From an uncultured Clostridia bacterium (lineage in GTDB: Bacteria; Bacillota; Clostridia; Oscillospirales; Acutalibacteraceae), in the NCBI GenBank assembly GCA_937915775.1, contig CALGGQ010000383.1, forward strand, positions 1 to 8,314: 8,314 nucleotides of DNA. The letters run 5' to 3'. Position numbers and translations under genes: made by a program. The notes under the pieces were generated by a model. The model saw nothing but the letters and a program-made list of their open reading frames with translations, made no database searches and was not told the DNA's origin. Of this stretch, positions 6,003 to 8,314 are shown in pieces. Each line of letters starts with the position of its first letter. Position 1 is the first letter of the stretch.

Positions 6003-6968
6003 ATGAAAAAGATTGCAGTATTAACCAGCGGCGGCGACGCGCCCGGCATGAACGCGGCAATCCGCGCTGTTGTCAGAACAGCGTGTGAAAACGGCATTGA
6101 GGTGCTCGGCGTGGTTCGCGGCTATAACGGACTGATTAACGGCGATTTTATTGAAATGGATTTACGTTCCGTTTCCGATATCATTAACCGCGGCGGCACG
6201 ATTCTTTACACGGCCCGCTCCGCCGAGTTTGCGACCGAGGAGGGTATGCAAAAAGCAATCCGCACCTGCCGTGAATACGGCATTGACGGCGTTGTTGTTA
6301 TCGGCGGCGACGGTTCTTTCCGCGGTGCGCGCGACCTTTCCGAAAGGGGCATTCCCTGCGTCGGTATTCCCGGCACGATTGATAACGATATCGCCTGCTG
6401 CGATTATACCATCGGTTACGATACCTGCCTGAATACGATTATGGAGATGGTGGACAGAATCCGCGATACCACGGAATCCCACGACCGCTGCTCCGTGATC
6501 GAGGTAATGGGACGTCATGCCGGTTATCTGGCGCTGAATTCGGGCATTGCCTGCGGCGCTACGGCAATCCTGATTCCCGAGGTGCCGTTTGATATTGAAA
6601 AGCACGTGATTGAGCGTATGAAAAAGACGATGCGCACCGATAAAAAGCACTTCATCATCGTGGTTGCGGAAGGCGTCGGCGTTGATGTGAAGAGTCTCGC
6701 CAGAGAAATTGAAGCCAAGACCGGCGTGGAATCCAGAGCCACCATTCTCGGCCATACGCAGCGCGGCGGTTATCCGACGGCGAAGGACAGAACGATGGCA
6801 ACCCGTATGGGTAACTATGCCGTCAAGCTTCTGATGAAGGATATCGGCAACCGCGTTGTAGCAGCCCAGAAGGAAGAGGTGCTGGATTACGATATTTTTG
6901 AAGCGCTGAATATGAAAAAGTCGATTGATATGGACCTTTACAATGTTGCGCACGAGGTATCTATTTAA
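6003..6968 (+). CDS. pfkA: 6-phosphofructokinase, ATP-dependent
   Basis: PfkA phosphorylates fructose 6-phosphate to fructose 1,6-bisphosphate with ATP, the committed step of glycolysis in the cytoplasm. The 321-aa protein is standard length for the bacterial homotetramer, and its numbering tracks the E. coli enzyme. It has the glycine-rich ATP site TSGGDAPGMNAAIR, GGDGS with Asp103 and Gly104, and PGTIDND with Gly124 and catalytic Asp127. Arg162, MGRHAG (169-174, Arg171) and LGHTQRGG bind sugar phosphate. Gly at 104 and 124 marks the ATP-using type; pyrophosphate-dependent enzymes typically have Asp and Lys there. Arg21 and Arg25 of the usual effector site are present; position 54 is Leu with Arg at 55. 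It has its own promoter and ribosome site, and is followed after 29 bp by an intrinsic terminator. dnaE next to pfkA is a common Firmicutes arrangement. Confidence 0.98.
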   Translation: MKKIAVLTSGGDAPGMNAAIRAVVRTACENGIEVLGVVRGYNGLINGDFIEMDLRSVSDIINRGGTILYTARSAEFATEEGMQKAIRTCREYGIDGVVVIGGDGSFRGARDLSERGIPCVGIPGTIDNDIACCDYTIGYDTCLNTIMEMVDRIRDTTESHDRCSVIEVMGRHAGYLALNSGIACGATAILIPEVPFDIEKHVIERMKKTMRTDKKHFIIVVAEGVGVDVKSLAREIEAKTGVESRATILGHTQRGGYPTAKDRTMATRMGNYAVKLLMKDIGNRVVAAQKEEVLDYDIFEALNMKKSIDMDLYNVAHEVSI

Positions 6969-6979
6969 TTGTTGCTAAC

Positions 6980-7009
6980 TGAATAATTAAAATATTAACG
7001 CCCACAATA
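6980..7009 (+). promoter_or_regulatory. Putative sigma-G (forespore) promoter for spoIVB
   Basis: TGAATA (6980-6985) matches the sigma-G -35 consensus exactly. 17 bp downstream CACAATA (7003-7009) matches the -10 consensus CATACTA at 5 of 7 positions. spoIVB is a known sigma-G regulon gene in Bacillus, and this is its only upstream region here. The -10 overlaps the 5' arm and loop of the pfkA terminator, so initiation would fall around 7015-7017, about 10 nt before the spoIVB ATG. This is a prediction from the sequence match and gene function. Confidence 0.55.
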
Positions 7010-7024
7010 ACTGTGGGTGTTTTT
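6997..7024 (+). terminator. Intrinsic terminator after pfkA
   Basis: AACGCCCACA (6997-7006) pairs with TGTGGGTGTT (7012-7021), a 10-bp stem with one G-T wobble and a 5-base loop, followed by a short T run ending at 7024. It ends only 2 bases before the spoIVB start codon, so it should stop pfkA transcription before spoIVB. Confidence 0.85.
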
Positions 7025-7026
7025 AT

Positions 7027-8226
7027 ATGAAAAAAATAATTCGTCTGGCGGCGGTTTTGCTGCTGTGCTTCGGCATTTTTGTGATGACGGCGGTGGCGGT
7101 CGGTGCGGCGACGATGCCGAATGAGATTATCCGCTATGAGACGGACGGCGAAAAGCTGTCCGCTGTTTATTCGTATTCGCATACGATGGCGGCAAAATCC
7201 GTCAATTCCCAGAGCGCTTATCCGCGCACGGAAACGCTGCGCGCTTTCGGCTTTATCCCTGTTAAAACGGTTGGCGTCACGCAGAAATCGGCGCCGACAG
7301 TCGCTGTCAGCGGCGAGGTGTTCGGCATTAAGCTATATACGGACGGTGTGATTGTCGTCGGTACGCAGCGCGTGGACCTTGGGGGCGGCAAGTCGGTCAA
7401 TCCCGCTGCGGATTGCGGTATCGCTGTGGGTGATATTATTGTGTCTATCAATAATATCCGCGTATTTACGGCAGGGGATGTAACCTCGATTCTCAACGAT
7501 AATAACGGCGAGGCATATACGATTAAGCTCAAACGCGACGGACGGTATAAAACCTTTCAGCTGCAGCCGGCGTATTCGCCGCGGGAGGGCTGTTATAAAG
7601 CCGGTATGTGGGTGCGCGATTCCACTGCCGGCATCGGCACCATTACGTTTTATAACGAAAAAACAGGCACCTTTGCGGCGCTCGGTCATCAGGTGAACGA
7701 TGTGGATACCAACGACATTATGCCCTTGCTGGAGGGCGAAGCCGTCAGTGCCAGGGTGACGAATATTCAGAAGTCCGCCGCCGGTGTCACCGGCTCGCTT
7801 TGGTGCGATTTTGAGGAGCATATCCTCGGCAGGCTGCTCGATAATACGGATTGCGGTCTGTACGGCGCGTATTCCGAAATCAGTGAGAACGCCGCTTCCT
7901 ATCCCGTCGCTTCCAAGCAGACAGTGCGCAAGGGAAGCGCGAAAATTCTTTCCACTGTGGAAGGCAGCACGCCAAAGGAATATGATATTGAGATTACAAG
8001 AATTAGTTATAATAAAGAAGCGCAGCAGCGGGACATCGTCTTTCGCGTGACGGATGAAACGCTGCTGAGCCTGACGGGCGGCATCGTGCAGGGCATGAGC
8101 GGCAGCCCGATTTTGCAGGACGGCAGGCTGGTCGGCGCCGTCACACATGTGATTGTCAACAACCCCGAAAAGGGCTACGCCATCTTCGCCCAGACCATGG
8201 CGGAGAAGTCGGAAGCGTTATCATAA
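7027..8226 (+). CDS. spoIVB: SpoIVB peptidase (S55 family, PDZ-containing sporulation protease)
   Basis: SpoIVB is made in the forespore, secreted into the space between the two spore membranes, and cleaves SpoIVFA to release SpoIVFB, which then activates pro-sigma-K in the mother cell. The 399-aa product begins with MKKIIR and a hydrophobic stretch (about 7-28), a signal peptide or membrane anchor. A PDZ-like domain follows (about 120-180: AADCGIAVGDIIVSINNIRV). The S55 protease domain has FAALGHQV, with His221, and TDETL...GIVQGMSGSP, with Asp343 and Ser358. The spacings (Asp-Ser 15 residues, His-Ser 137) match the Bacillus triad His236-Asp363-Ser378, so the enzyme looks active. I kept the ATG at 7027 because the charged/hydrophobic leader starts there, even though the only ribosome-site match is a weak GGGTG (7015-7019) inside the terminator arm. 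The usual neighbours recN and spo0A are absent from this window. It could be the sole SpoIVB or a second paralogue. Confidence 0.93.
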   Translation: MKKIIRLAAVLLLCFGIFVMTAVAVGAATMPNEIIRYETDGEKLSAVYSYSHTMAAKSVNSQSAYPRTETLRAFGFIPVKTVGVTQKSAPTVAVSGEVFGIKLYTDGVIVVGTQRVDLGGGKSVNPAADCGIAVGDIIVSINNIRVFTAGDVTSILNDNNGEAYTIKLKRDGRYKTFQLQPAYSPREGCYKAGMWVRDSTAGIGTITFYNEKTGTFAALGHQVNDVDTNDIMPLLEGEAVSARVTNIQKSAAGVTGSLWCDFEEHILGRLLDNTDCGLYGAYSEISENAASYPVASKQTVRKGSAKILSTVEGSTPKEYDIEITRISYNKEAQQRDIVFRVTDETLLSLTGGIVQGMSGSPILQDGRLVGAVTHVIVNNPEKGYAIFAQTMAEKSEALS

Positions 8227-8229
8227 AGT

Positions 8230-8263
8230 AAACCGCTGTCTCAATTTAGTGAGACAGCGGTTT
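8230..8263. terminator. Perfect 14-bp hairpin after spoIVB, possibly a bidirectional terminator
   Basis: Bases 8230-8243 are exactly complementary to 8250-8263, with a 6-base loop (ATTTAG). The hairpin starts 3 bp after the spoIVB stop codon. Only TTT ends the 3' arm, so termination on the + strand may be modest; on the minus strand TTT is followed by ACTTTA. Confidence 0.65.
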
Positions 8264-8273
8264 CAGTCTGTCG

Positions 8274-8304
8274 AAAAAGTCTATCCGAAAGGATAGGCTT
8301 TTTT
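8274..8304 (+). terminator. Intrinsic terminator, second hairpin after spoIVB
   Basis: AAAAAGTCTATCC (8274-8286) pairs with 8291-8303 (one T-G wobble) around a GAAA tetraloop, and the stem ends in a six-T tract (8299-8304). This is a classic Rho-independent terminator and would end the spoIVB transcript. Confidence 0.88.
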
Positions 8305-8314
8305 GGGTGGATAT

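Noticed and set aside
6162..6953. Long open frame (263 codons) on the minus strand within pfkA
   Set aside because: It lies wholly opposite a clear pfkA, has a composition typical of antisense shadows in GC-rich codons, and shows no recognisable motif.
7333..8148. Long open frame (271 codons) on the minus strand within spoIVB
   Set aside because: It is an antisense shadow of a gene with an intact catalytic triad; no ribosome site or family motif supports it.

Overview
The window comes from a spore-forming member of the Clostridia (Firmicutes), most likely of the Oscillospiraceae/Ruminococcaceae type. Three things point there: the order rapZ-whiA-dnaE-pfkA, the presence of a SpoIVB sporulation protease, and moderately high-GC coding sequence with strong purine-rich ribosome binding sites. 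All six genes lie on the + strand, and no stretch longer than about 130 bp lacks a gene.

Layout: (1) 1-130 is a non-coding leader with a bulged 14-bp hairpin. (2) 131-1069 is RapZ (YvcJ family), but its first ~43 codons look like the start of an ABC transporter ATPase (PhnC type), joined in frame to RapZ at the shared P-loop. (3) whiA follows after 2 bp. (4) 1956-2459 is an AT-richer cassette carrying a four-helix-bundle (S23/Avd-like) gene, bracketed by inverted arrays of a 7-bp repeat; the left array overprints the end of whiA. (5) dnaE (1144 aa) follows behind a strong Shine-Dalgarno. (6) pfkA has its own near-consensus sigma-A promoter. (7) A terminator after pfkA overlaps a good match to a sigma-G promoter for spoIVB. 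(8) spoIVB is followed by two hairpins, the second an intrinsic terminator.

How the genes fit together: rapZ, whiA, dnaE and pfkA are housekeeping genes of envelope precursor/nucleotide signalling, division control, DNA replication and glycolysis. They cluster in many Firmicutes, though murB and yvcK, often found beside them, are not visible here. spoIVB acts late in sporulation, in the space between forespore and mother cell, and appears to have a separate forespore switch.

The observations most worth a second look are the PhnC-RapZ hybrid (natural recombination or an assembly chimera), the heptamer-bracketed four-helix-bundle cassette, and the overlapping terminator/sigma-G promoter in front of spoIVB. 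I found no complete new defence or mobile system beyond the small cassette.
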